In this document: positions 36,281 to 45,247 of the stretch, one piece after another
Layout of the letters: every line of letters starts with the position of its first letter
Numbering within the stretch: position 1 is the stretch's first letter
From: Kitasatospora fiedleri
GTDB taxonomy: Bacteria; Actinomycetota; Actinomycetes; Streptomycetales; Streptomycetaceae
Assembly: GCF_948472415.1 (NCBI RefSeq)
Contig: NZ_OX419519.1
Location: forward strand, 7,531,001-7,595,000
Length of the DNA stretch: 64,000 bases
Direction of reading: 5' to 3'
Program-made: the position numbers and the translations under genes
The notes under the pieces: generated by a model
What the model saw: only the letters and a program-made list of their open reading frames with translations
Told to the model about the DNA's origin: nothing
The model's database searches: none

Positions 36281-37875
36281 CCGTCCTGCCCACCCGGCTC
36301 GACCCGGACGCGCCCGAGTACGCGGCCAACCGCGACGCGATGCTCGCCAGACTGGCCGACCTGGACACCGAACACGCCAAGGCGCTGGCCGGCGGCGGAT
36401 CCAAGTACCTGGAACGGCACCGCGGTCGGGGCAAGCTCGCGGCCCGCGAACGGATCGAGCTGCTGCTCGACCCGGACTCGCCGTTCCTCGAACTCTCCCC
36501 GCTCGCCGCCTGGGGCAGCCCGTACCAGGTCGGCGCGGCACTGGTCACCGGCATCGGCACGGTGGCCGGCACCGAGTGCGTGATCACCGCCAACGACCCG
36601 ACCGTGCGCGGCGGTTCGTCCAACCCGTGGACGCTGCGCAAGGCCCTGCGGGCCAACGAGATCGCGCTGCGCAACCGGCTCCCGCTGATCAACCTGGTCG
36701 AGTCCGGCGGCGCCGACCTCCCCAGCCAGAAGGAGATATTCATCCCGGGCGGCGCGCTGTTCCGCGACCTGACCAGGCTGTCGGCGGCGGGCATCCCCAC
36801 CGTGGCCGTGGTGTTCGGCAACTCCACGGCGGGCGGCGCATACGTGCCGGGGATGTCCGACCACGTCATCATGGTCAAGGAGCGGGCCAAGGTGTTCCTC
36901 GGCGGCCCGCCGCTGGTGAAGATGGCCACCGGCGAGGAGTCCGACGACGAGTCGCTCGGCGGCGCCGAGATGCACGCCCGCACCTCCGGCCTCGCCGACC
37001 ACCTCGCCCTCGACGAACCCGACGCCCTGCGCCTGGCCCGTCGGGTCGTCCACCGCCTGCACTGGCGCAAGTCCGGCCCCGAACCAGCGCGTCGCCCCGA
37101 GCCGCCCGAGTACCCGGAGGACGAACTGCTCGGCATCGTCCCCGGCGACCTCAAGGCGCCCTTCGACCCCCGCGAGGTGATCGCCCGGATCGTCGACGCC
37201 TCCGACTTCGACGAGTTCAAGCCCCGCTACGGCACCAGCCTCGCCACCGGCTGGGCCACCCTGCTCGGGTACCCCGTCGGCATCCTGGCCAACGCGCAGG
37301 GCGTGCTGTTCAGCCAGGAGTCCCAGAAGGCCGCCCAGTTCATCCAACTCGCCAACCAGCTGGACCGTCCGCTGGTCTTCCTGCACAACACCACCGGCTA
37401 CATGGTCGGCCGGGAGTACGAGCAGGGCGGCATCATCAAGCACGGCGCGATGATGATCAACGCGGTGGCGAACAGCACCGTCCCGCACCTCTCCGTCCTG
37501 ATGGGCGCCTCCTACGGCGCCGGCCACTACGGCATGTGCGGCCGGGCCTACGACCCGCGCTTCCTGTTCACCTGGCCGAGCGCCAAATCCGCGGTGATGG
37601 GCCCCCAGCAACTCGCCGGCGTCCTCTCCCTGGTCGCCCGCCAGTCCGCCGCCGCCAAGGGGCAGCCCTACGACGAGGAGGCCGACGCCGCGATCCGCGC
37701 CGCCGTCGAGCAGCAGATCGAGACCGAGTCGCTCCCGGTCTTCCTCTCCGGCCGCCTCTACGACGACGGAGTGATCGACCCGCGCGACACCCGCACCATC
37801 CTCGGCCTCTGCCTGTCCGCCATCCACAGCGGCCCGATCGCGGGCGCCGATGGTTACGGCGTCTTCCGCATGTGA
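36277..37875 (+). CDS. Acyl-CoA carboxylase beta (carboxyltransferase) subunit
   Basis: I start at the GTG 36277, which overlaps the previous stop by 4 nt. The 532-residue protein is the carboxyltransferase that moves CO2 from biotin to an acyl-CoA. Crotonase-fold oxyanion motifs are seen in NDPTVRGGSSNPWTLRKA and GNSTAGGAYVPGMSDH, and in the second half MGASYGAGHYGMCGRAYDP. The type matches methylcrotonyl- or geranyl-CoA carboxylases rather than the malonyl/propionyl type, judging by the neighbours. It works with the alpha subunit at 38108. Confidence 0.92.
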   Translation: MTVLPTRLDPDAPEYAANRDAMLARLADLDTEHAKALAGGGSKYLERHRGRGKLAARERIELLLDPDSPFLELSPLAAWGSPYQVGAALVTGIGTVAGTECVITANDPTVRGGSSNPWTLRKALRANEIALRNRLPLINLVESGGADLPSQKEIFIPGGALFRDLTRLSAAGIPTVAVVFGNSTAGGAYVPGMSDHVIMVKERAKVFLGGPPLVKMATGEESDDESLGGAEMHARTSGLADHLALDEPDALRLARRVVHRLHWRKSGPEPARRPEPPEYPEDELLGIVPGDLKAPFDPREVIARIVDASDFDEFKPRYGTSLATGWATLLGYPVGILANAQGVLFSQESQKAAQFIQLANQLDRPLVFLHNTTGYMVGREYEQGGIIKHGAMMINAVANSTVPHLSVLMGASYGAGHYGMCGRAYDPRFLFTWPSAKSAVMGPQQLAGVLSLVARQSAAAKGQPYDEEADAAIRAAVEQQIETESLPVFLSGRLYDDGVIDPRDTRTILGLCLSAIHSGPIAGADGYGVFRM

Positions 37876-37884
37876 CACCCCGTC

Positions 37885-38017
37885 ACGGTTGCAGCGCCCC
37901 GCAACCGTTACACCCTCTCACCATCGCAAGGGTGCCTCGCTGCTGCACCTGCGCGCAACCGTTAGACCCTCTCGCGATTGCAGCCTCTCACAACCGTGAC
38001 ACCCTCTCACCACTGCA
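37885..38017 (+). repeat. Hairpin and three degenerate repeats between carboxylase subunit genes
   Basis: A perfect 8-bp hairpin (37885-37892 with 37901-37908, 8-nt loop) starts 10 nt after the beta-subunit stop. Three 28-nt degenerate units with the core CAACCGTTACACCCTCTC begin at 37901, 37955 and 37990, spaced 54 and 35 nt. They fill most of the 232-nt gap in an otherwise tight operon. The hairpin arms are part of the repeat. Confidence 0.6.
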
Positions 38018-38107
38018 CCAGCCTGCAACTGCGAGCACCTCTCACCGCCCCACCCCACGACCTCTCCGCCCCCACCCCGCTACTCCCGCGAGAAAGCGAA
38101 CTGACGG

Positions 38108-40048
38108 ATGATCACCTCCCTGCTGGTGGCCAACCGAGGCGAGATCGCCCGCCGGGTCTTCCGCACCTGCCGCACCCTCGGCATCGCCACCGTCGCCGTG
38201 TACGCCGACCCGGACGCCGATGCCCGGCACGTCCGGGAGGCCGACACCGCCGTCCGGCTGCCCGGCTCCGCGCCCGCCGACACCTACCTGCGCGCCGACC
38301 TGCTGGTCCGGGCCGCCCTCGACGCGGGGGCCGACGCCGTGCACCCCGGGTACGGGTTCCTCTCCGAGAGCGCCGACTTCGCGCAGGCCGTGCTGGACGC
38401 CGGGCTGCGCTGGATCGGCCCGCCGCCCGCCGCCATCGCCGCGATGGGCTCCAAGACCGCCGCCAAGCGGTTGATGGCCGCCGCGGGCGTCCCCGTCCTG
38501 GAAGTCGGCCCCCATCCCGCCGAGGCCGACCTGCCGTTGCTGGTCAAGGCCGCGGCGGGCGGCGGCGGACGCGGCATGCGGGTGGTGCGCACCCTCGCTG
38601 AACTCCCCGACGCGCTGGCTGCCGCCCGGGCCGAGGCCGCCGCCGCGTTCGGCGACGACGAGGTGTTCTGCGAGCCCTACCTGCCCACCGGCCGGCACCT
38701 GGAGGTGCAGGTGCTCGCCGACACCCACGGCACCGTGTGGGCGGTCGGCGACCGCGACTGCTCGCTCCAGCGGCGGCACCAGAAGGTGATCGAGGAGGCC
38801 CCGGCCCCCGGCCTCGCCCCCGAGTTGCGGACCCGCCTGCACGCCGCCGCCGTCGCCGCGGCCCGCGCCGTCGGCTACCAGGGCGCCGGCACCGCCGAGT
38901 TCCTGCTCGCCCCCGACGGACGCCTCGCCTTCCTGGAGATGAACACCCGCCTCCAGGTCGAACACCCCGTCACCGAATGCGTCACCGGACTCGACCTGGT
39001 CGCCCTCCAACTCGCCGTCGCCGAAGGCGAACGACTCCCCGCCGACCCGCCCCCCACCCGCGGCTGCGCGATCGAGGCCCGCCTGTACGCCGAGGACCCG
39101 GCCCGTGACTGGCAGCCCGCCACCGGACCGCTGCACCTCCTCGAACTCCCCGGCACGGACGTCGAGTTCGCCACCCTCCCGAGCCCGGCCGGGCTGCGCC
39201 TGGACGCGGGGGCCGGGGCCGGTGACCAGGTCACCGTCCACTACGACCCGATGCTCGCCAAGGCCGTCGCCTGGGCCCCCACCCGTGCCGCCGCCGCCCG
39301 CCGCCTCGCCGACGCCCTCGCCCGCGCCCGCCTGCACGGCCCCACCACCAACCGCGACCTGCTGGTCCGCGCCCTGCGCCACCCCGACTTCCTGGCCGGC
39401 CGCGTCCACACCGCCCTGCTCGCCGACCACCACGCCGAACTCACCGCCCCCGACGGCAAATCCACCCCCCTCGCCGCGCTCGCCGCCGCCCTCGCCGACG
39501 CCGCCGACCGCCGCGGCCCCCTGCGCGAACTCCCCTCCGGCTGGCGCAACCTGCCCTCCCAGCCGCAGGCCAAGCGCTACCGCGCCGCCGACGGCACCGA
39601 GTACGACGTCCGCTACCGCCTCACCCGCGACGGACTGCGCGCCGACGACCACCCCGACGTCCAACTCCTGCACAGCACGCCCGAATCCGTCGATCTGGCG
39701 ATCGGACCGCTGCGCCGCCGCTACCGGATCGCCCGGTACGGCGACCAGGTCTTCGTCGACGCGCCCACCGAGCACCACACCCTGACCGCCGTCGACCGCC
39801 ACCCCGCCCCCACCGCCCCGCTCGCCCCCGGCACCCTGCTCGCCCCGATGCCCGGCACCGTCGTCCGGATCGACGCCCGGCCCGGCGAACGCGTCACCGC
39901 CGGCCAAGTCCTGCTCAGCATCGAGGCGATGAAGATGGAGCACCGGGTCACCGCCCCCGCGGACGGCACCCTCACCGACCTCCCCGCCACCCTCGGCCGC
40001 CAGGTCGAAACCGGCACCGTCCTCGCCGTCGTCCGCCCCGACCACTGA
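38108..40048 (+). CDS. Acyl-CoA carboxylase alpha subunit (biotin carboxylase plus BCCP)
   Basis: This 646-residue protein carboxylates its own biotin with ATP and bicarbonate. It has the biotin carboxylase domain (LLVANRGEIARRVFRT; ATP-grasp KAAAGGGGRGMRVV about residue 150; EMNTRLQVEHPVTE about 280), a middle BT-like domain and a C-terminal biotinyl domain with EAMKMEH (Lys near 607). It lies 232 nt after the beta subunit and 69 nt before the acyl-CoA dehydrogenase. Confidence 0.94.
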   Translation: MITSLLVANRGEIARRVFRTCRTLGIATVAVYADPDADARHVREADTAVRLPGSAPADTYLRADLLVRAALDAGADAVHPGYGFLSESADFAQAVLDAGLRWIGPPPAAIAAMGSKTAAKRLMAAAGVPVLEVGPHPAEADLPLLVKAAAGGGGRGMRVVRTLAELPDALAAARAEAAAAFGDDEVFCEPYLPTGRHLEVQVLADTHGTVWAVGDRDCSLQRRHQKVIEEAPAPGLAPELRTRLHAAAVAAARAVGYQGAGTAEFLLAPDGRLAFLEMNTRLQVEHPVTECVTGLDLVALQLAVAEGERLPADPPPTRGCAIEARLYAEDPARDWQPATGPLHLLELPGTDVEFATLPSPAGLRLDAGAGAGDQVTVHYDPMLAKAVAWAPTRAAAARRLADALARARLHGPTTNRDLLVRALRHPDFLAGRVHTALLADHHAELTAPDGKSTPLAALAAALADAADRRGPLRELPSGWRNLPSQPQAKRYRAADGTEYDVRYRLTRDGLRADDHPDVQLLHSTPESVDLAIGPLRRRYRIARYGDQVFVDAPTEHHTLTAVDRHPAPTAPLAPGTLLAPMPGTVVRIDARPGERVTAGQVLLSIEAMKMEHRVTAPADGTLTDLPATLGRQVETGTVLAVVRPDH

Positions 40049-40117
40049 CCCCGCCCCGCCGCCACGGCCGTGCCCCGCCGCCACCGCGCCGCCACCCACG
40101 ACAGACAGGACCCCGCC

Positions 40118-41299
40118 ATGCCCACCCCCCTGACCCCGTCGACCTCGCTCACCGACACCGAGGACCAGCGCGACCTGCGCGCGGCGGTCGCCGCCCTCGC
40201 CGCCCGCTACGGCCGCGACTACTTCCAGCAAAAGGCCCGCGCCGGAGAGCCGGTCCGCGAACTCTGGTCGGAAGCCGCCAAGTTGGGCTACCTCGGAGTC
40301 AACCTCCCCGCCGCGTACGGCGGTGGAGGCGCGGGCATCGGTGAACTCGCGACCGTCCTGGAGGAGTTGGGCGCGGCCGGTTGCCCGCTGCTGATGCTGA
40401 TCGTCTCCCCGGCGATCTGCGGCACCGTCATCGCCCGGTTCGGCACCGACCCGCAGAAACAGCGCTGGCTGCCCGGACTCGCCGACGGCACCGCCGTCAT
40501 GGCCTTCGGCATCACCGAGCCCGACGCGGGCTCCAACTCGCACCGCATCTCCACCGTCGCCCGCCGCGACGGCGCCGACTGGCTGCTCACCGGCCGCAAG
40601 GTGTTCGTCTCCGGCATCGACCAGGCCGACGCCGTCCTCTTCGTCGCCCGCACCGAGGACGCCCGCACCGGCAAGCTCAAGCCCGCCCTGTTCGTCGTCC
40701 CGCGCGACACCCCCGGCTTCGAGTACCGGCCCATCCCGATGGAACTCACCGCCCCGGAGAAGCAGTTCCAGGTCTTCCTGGACGACGTCCGGCTACCCGC
40801 CGACGCCCTGGTCGGCGACCAGGACTCCGGCCTGCTGCAACTCTTCGCGGGCCTCAACCCCGAACGCATCATGACCGCCGCCTTCACCCTCGGCATCGCC
40901 CGCCACGCCCTCGACACCGCCGTCTCCTACGCCCGCACCCGCACCGTCTGGGACCGCCCCATCGGCGCCCACCAGGGCATCGCCCACCCCCTGGCCCAGT
41001 GCGCCATCGAGGTCGAACTCGCCCGCCTGATGACCCGCAAGGCCGCCCAACTGTACGACGCGGGCGACGACCTGGCCGCCGGCGAAGCCGCCAACATGGC
41101 CAAGTACGCAGCCGGCGAAGCCTCCTGCCGCGCCGTCGACCAGGCCGTCCAGACCCTGGGCGGCAACGGCCTCACCCAGGAGTACGGCCTGGCCGCACTC
41201 ATCACCGCCACCCGCGTCGGCCGGGTCGCCCCGGTCAGCCGGGAGATGATCCTCAACTACGTCGCCCAGCACACCCTCGGCCTGCCGCGCTCCTACTGA
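40118..41299 (+). CDS. Acyl-CoA dehydrogenase
   Basis: The ATG at 40118 follows CAGGA; the frame opens at 40070 without a ribosome site. The 393-residue flavoprotein oxidises an acyl-CoA to the enoyl-CoA. The family segments are MAFGITEPDAGSNS (FAD/substrate loop), GLNPERIMTAAFTLGIA, and QTLGGNGLTQEYG near the C-terminus. In this operon it probably forms the enoyl-CoA substrate of the carboxylase, as in leucine or citronellol catabolism. Confidence 0.92.
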   Translation: MPTPLTPSTSLTDTEDQRDLRAAVAALAARYGRDYFQQKARAGEPVRELWSEAAKLGYLGVNLPAAYGGGGAGIGELATVLEELGAAGCPLLMLIVSPAICGTVIARFGTDPQKQRWLPGLADGTAVMAFGITEPDAGSNSHRISTVARRDGADWLLTGRKVFVSGIDQADAVLFVARTEDARTGKLKPALFVVPRDTPGFEYRPIPMELTAPEKQFQVFLDDVRLPADALVGDQDSGLLQLFAGLNPERIMTAAFTLGIARHALDTAVSYARTRTVWDRPIGAHQGIAHPLAQCAIEVELARLMTRKAAQLYDAGDDLAAGEAANMAKYAAGEASCRAVDQAVQTLGGNGLTQEYGLAALITATRVGRVAPVSREMILNYVAQHTLGLPRSY

Positions 41300-41494
41300 C
41301 CCGCCCCACCCGCCCGGGCGCCACCACCCCGATCACCCGACCCCACCATTCGCCACCACCACCCGCCACCACCACCCGCCACCGGCCACGCGGAGGGCAC
41401 CGCCGTACTCTTCCACCAGCCCCGCGCCCGGGAACCGGAAGCCCGGACGGACCCCCGACCGGGCCCGAGCCGCCCATCGACCGGAAGGACCCCC

Positions 41495-42298
41495 GTGAGT
41501 GACGCCGATCTCGCCCGTCAGGCCGCCGAGCTCGGGGCGGAGGTGGTGCGGAGCCGGGCGTGGCAGGGCGTCGAACGCCAGGACAAGGGCGGCGGCGACT
41601 TCGCCACCGCGGTGGACGTGGAAGCGGAGCGGGCCATCCTCGACCTCCTCCGTGCCGCCCGCCCGGACGACGCGTTCACGGCGGAGGAGAGCGGCCGCAC
41701 CGGCGAGCCCGACGCCGCCCGCCGCTGGCTGGTCGACCCGCTGTGCGGGACGCTCAACTTCGCGGTGGGCACCCACCTGGTGGCCGTCAACGTCGCGCTC
41801 CAGGAACACGGCCGGACGGTCGCCGCAGCCACCGCCGACCCGTACACCGGCGAGACGTACTGGACCGACGGCACCCGCGCCGCCCTCCGCCACCACGGGG
41901 AGGACACCCCACTGGCACCGTCCGCGGACTCCCGGCTGGTCGACCTCAACCTCGACCCGCCCTACCCGAACGCCCCCGCGCTGCGCGTCGCGCGCCTGCT
42001 CACCGACGCCGACTTCGAACGCGCCTTCCGCCCCCGGGTGGTCTCCAGCACCCTCGCGGTGGCCTGGGTCGCCGCCGGCCGCCGTGCCGCGTACCTGACG
42101 GACGGGCAACTGGCGGGCAGCGTCCACTTCGCAGCCGGCATCGCGCTCTGCGAGGCCGCCGGCTGCACCGTCACCGACCTGCGCGGCAAACCGGTCCACC
42201 GCGGCGACGGCGGCCTGATCGCCGCGGCCGACGAGGAGACCCACGCCCGCCTGCTCGACCTGATTACCCGTCAGGAGAACCCCGGCGTACGCCGGTAA
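41495..42298 (+). CDS. Inositol monophosphatase-like protein with altered metal residues
   Basis: This 267-residue protein has the IMPase fold signature: FTAEESG and VDPLCGTLNFAVG. The second motif is normally DPxDGT; here the second Asp, a metal ligand, is Cys. The C-terminal WDxAAG motif is VHFAAG, so that Asp is also lost. The protein may have a different metal set or be catalytically impaired. It sits in the acyl-CoA operon, where an IMPase is unexpected. AAGGA precedes the GTG start. Confidence 0.8.
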   Translation: MSDADLARQAAELGAEVVRSRAWQGVERQDKGGGDFATAVDVEAERAILDLLRAARPDDAFTAEESGRTGEPDAARRWLVDPLCGTLNFAVGTHLVAVNVALQEHGRTVAAATADPYTGETYWTDGTRAALRHHGEDTPLAPSADSRLVDLNLDPPYPNAPALRVARLLTDADFERAFRPRVVSSTLAVAWVAAGRRAAYLTDGQLAGSVHFAAGIALCEAAGCTVTDLRGKPVHRGDGGLIAAADEETHARLLDLITRQENPGVRR

Positions 42299-42424
42299 GC
42301 CGGGCACGCGCCCTGGCGGCTGGTCGGCCACCCCCGGCACGCTTGCACCGCGACCGCGATCGCAACGTCATCTCCCAGCCATTACGTCCAATTACCCATG
42401 TATCGTCCACTCTCATTAGCAATA

Positions 42425-42484
42425 GGCACTCACATCTGCAATAGCCTCTCGCGCGCGTAACGACCTGTCGCATCTATGAGTGCC
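42425..42484. promoter_or_regulatory. AT-richer region with 8-bp inverted repeat before the acyl-CoA ligase
   Basis: GGCACTCA (42425-42432) and TGAGTGCC (42477-42484) are inverted and 44 nt apart in the AT-richest part of a 284-nt gap. Short GCAATA direct repeats lie inside and beside it. This is the likely promoter region of the ligase gene. Confidence 0.35.
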
Positions 42485-42582
42485 AATCGCACCGGCAATA
42501 CCCACCCGCACCCCGCACCCCGCACCTCGCGACCGCACCCCCGCGATCGCGCCCGCGCCCGCCGAGCCGCCCGGAGGCCCGC

Positions 42583-44222
42583 ATGGTGTTCCACAGCGAC
42601 TACCCACCCGTCCCCCCGCTCGACCTGCCGATCCACGACGCCGTCCTCGACGGCTGCGCCACGGGCGAGCACGCCGACCGCCCGGCCCTGATAGACGGCC
42701 TGACCGGGCGCAGCGTCAGCTACCGGGAGTTGGAGACGGGCAGCCGCCGGGTCGCGGCGGGGCTCGCCGAGGCCGGGTCGGCAAGGGTGACGTGGTGGCG
42801 CTGTTCAGTCCGAACTCGATCGCCTACCCGCTGGCGTTCTACGGCACCACCCGCACGGGCGCGACGGTGACCCCGGTCAGCGCGCTGGCCACCGCCGAGG
42901 AGCTGGCCGGGCAGTTGCGCGACTCCGGTGCCCGCTGGATCATCACCGTCGCCGCGTTCCTGCCGGTGGCCCGGCAGGCGGCCGCCGAGCACCCGGTCGC
43001 CGAGATCTTCGTCTGCGACGAGGTCGAGGGTCACCGCTCGCTCGCCGAGCTGGCGGCCGGCTCGGCCCCGGAGCCCGCCCCGTCGATCGACCCGGCCACC
43101 GACCTGGCGGTGCTGCCGTACTCCAGCGGGACGACCGGCCTGCCCAAGGGCGTGATGCTGACCCACCGCTCGGTGTCCACCAACCTGGCCCAGGTCGACG
43201 CGCTGCTCGGCCCCCGCCCCGGCGAGCGCACCCTGGCTGTGTTGCCGTTCTTCCACATCTACGGCCTGACCGCCCTGCTCAACCGCCCGCTGCGGGCCCG
43301 CGCCACCATAGTCGTGCTGCCCCGCTTCGACCTGGAGCAGTTCCTGACGGCCATCCAGCAGCACCGGATCGAGGCGGTGTACGTGGCCCCGCCGATCGCC
43401 CTCGCGCTGGCCAAGCACCCGCTGGTCGACCGCTTCGACCTGTCCTCGATCCGCTACGTGCTGAGCGCCGCCGCCCCGCTGGACGCCGAACTGGCCGCCG
43501 CCTGCGCCCGCCGCCTGGGCCTGTCGCACCTGCTGCAGGGCTACGGCATGACCGAGCTGTCCCCGGGCACCCACGTCCTCCCGCCCGGCGACCCGAACCC
43601 GCCGGTCGGCACCGTCGGCCGCCTGGTCCCCGGCACCGAGCTGCGCATCCGCTCCCTCTCGGCCCCGCACCACGACCTCGGCCCCGGCGAGGACGGCGAA
43701 CTGCTGTTCCGCGGCCCGCAGGTGATGCGGGGCTACTTCGGCAAGGAGTCCGAGACCTCCGCGACCGTCGACCCGGACGGCTGGCTGCACACCGGCGACG
43801 TCGGCCACGTCGACGACGCCGGCTACCTGTTCGTGGTCGACCGGGTGAAGGAGCTGATCAAGTACAAGGGCTACCAGGTCGCCCCGGCCGAACTGGAGGC
43901 GGTACTGCTCACCCATCCGAGCATCGCCGACGCCGCCGTGATCGGCGTCGGCGACGCCCACGGCGCCGAGCACCCCAAGGCGTACGTGGTGCCCGCGTTC
44001 GGCTGCGACCTGGCCGAGCAGGAGGTGATCGAGTACGTGGCCCGCCGGGTCGCCCCGTACAAGAAGGTCCGCGAGGTGGAGTTCCTGGACGCGGTGCCGA
44101 AGTCCGCCAGCGGCAAGGTGCTGCGCCGCGAACTGCGGGCCCGCGGCGCGCAACCGGACCGGCACCCCGCCGACGGCGCGCAGGGCGCGGGAGCGACGAC
44201 GCACGGGAACGGCGACGCGTAG
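42583..44222 (+). CDS. 4-coumarate/acyl-CoA ligase-type adenylate-forming enzyme, one frameshift
   Basis: The ATG at 42583 follows GGAGG. A missing G in the GCCGGG run near 42772 breaks the frame; repair gives about 546 residues. AMP-forming motifs are YSSGTTGLPKGVM, GYGMTELSPG, GWLHTGD, YKGYQVAPAELE and the catalytic Lys in KSASGKVLRRE. It activates an acid to acyl-AMP and then acyl-CoA, feeding the dehydrogenase and carboxylase of this operon. Its 3' end and the following spacer contain degenerate ACGGGAACGGCGACGC-like repeats. Confidence 0.9.
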
Positions 44223-44358
44223 GAACGGCGACGCACGGGACGGCGGCGCACGAGGCGGCGACGTGGAGGAACGACCGCGCACGGGAACGGCGGTGCGCGA
44301 AACCGGCGGTGCATAGGATCGGCACCCGGAGCCCGCCCGCGCAGACCAGGAGCCGCCG

Positions 44359-44973
44359 ATGACGACCAGCGCACCCGCCGCCCGCACGCCCCGGCAGGAC
44401 CGCAGCCGCGCCACCCGCAGACGGCTGCTGGAGGCGGCGGTGGAGTGCCTGGCCGAGGTCGGCTGGCACGGCTCCACGGTGCTGGTGGTCGCCGAGCGGG
44501 CCGGGGTGACCCGCGGCGCCGCCCAGCACCACTTCCGCACCCGTGAGGACCTGTTCACCGCCGCCGTCGAGCACGTCGCCGCCGAGCGCCTGGCCGCCGC
44601 CCTGGCCCGGGTCGAACAGTTGCCGCCGTCCGGCCCGGCCCGGACCGAGGCGGTGGTGGAGATGATCGTGAGCCTCTACACCGGCCCGCTGTTCCGCGCC
44701 GCGCTGCACCTGTGGGTGGCCGCCGCCACCGAGGAGCCGCTGCGCAGCCGGATCACCGGCCTGGAGAACCACATCGGCCGGGAGGCGCACCGGGCCGCCG
44801 TCGAGTGCCTGGGCGCGGACGAGTCCGCCGCCGGCGTCCGGGAGACCGTCCAGGCCACCCTCGACCTGGCCCGCGGATTGGGCCTGGCCAACCTGCTCAC
44901 CGACGACGGCCCGCGCCGGGCCGGCGTGGTCCGCCAGTGGTCCCGCCTGCTGGACGCCGCACTCGCCGGCTGA
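44359..44973 (+). CDS. TetR-family regulator closing the acyl-CoA operon
   Basis: This 204-residue protein has the TetR HTH at residues 17-65 (RRLLEAAVECLAEVGWHG; RGAAQHHFRTREDLF) and a helical ligand-binding core. It lies 136 nt after the ligase in the same direction. By analogy with AtuR of Pseudomonas, a TetR repressor of terpenoid utilisation, it may repress the operon through the 16-bp palindrome at 34343; this is inference. Confidence 0.85.
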   Translation: MTTSAPAARTPRQDRSRATRRRLLEAAVECLAEVGWHGSTVLVVAERAGVTRGAAQHHFRTREDLFTAAVEHVAAERLAAALARVEQLPPSGPARTEAVVEMIVSLYTGPLFRAALHLWVAAATEEPLRSRITGLENHIGREAHRAAVECLGADESAAGVRETVQATLDLARGLGLANLLTDDGPRRAGVVRQWSRLLDAALAG

Positions 44974-44975
44974 CT

Positions 44976-45095
44976 CGGCCCGCCCGCCCGGGCCGCCGTC
45001 CCGGCCCGCCCGCCCGGGCCGCCGTCCCGGCCCGCCCGCCCGGGCCGCCGTCCCGGCCCGCCCGCCCGGGCCGCCGTCCCGGCCCGCCCGCCCGG
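44976..45095. repeat. 26-nt tandem repeat after the TetR gene
   Basis: Four identical 26-nt units start at 44976, 45002, 45028 and 45054, with a partial fifth to 45095. Each can form a small GC hairpin (GGGCC with GGCCC). No spacers are present. It may act as a terminator array or be a neutral expansion. Confidence 0.85.
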
Positions 45096-45247
45096 AGGTC
45101 CCACCCGGAGCGCCCGCCCGGCCCCCGCCCCCGCTCGACGCCGCACCGCGGACCGGCAGTTGGGAGTAGCACTCTTGCCCGAACCGGTCCGAATCCAGCA
45201 CACTCGCATCTTCGGTCCGACCGCCCGCACGACCACCAGTCGCCAGC

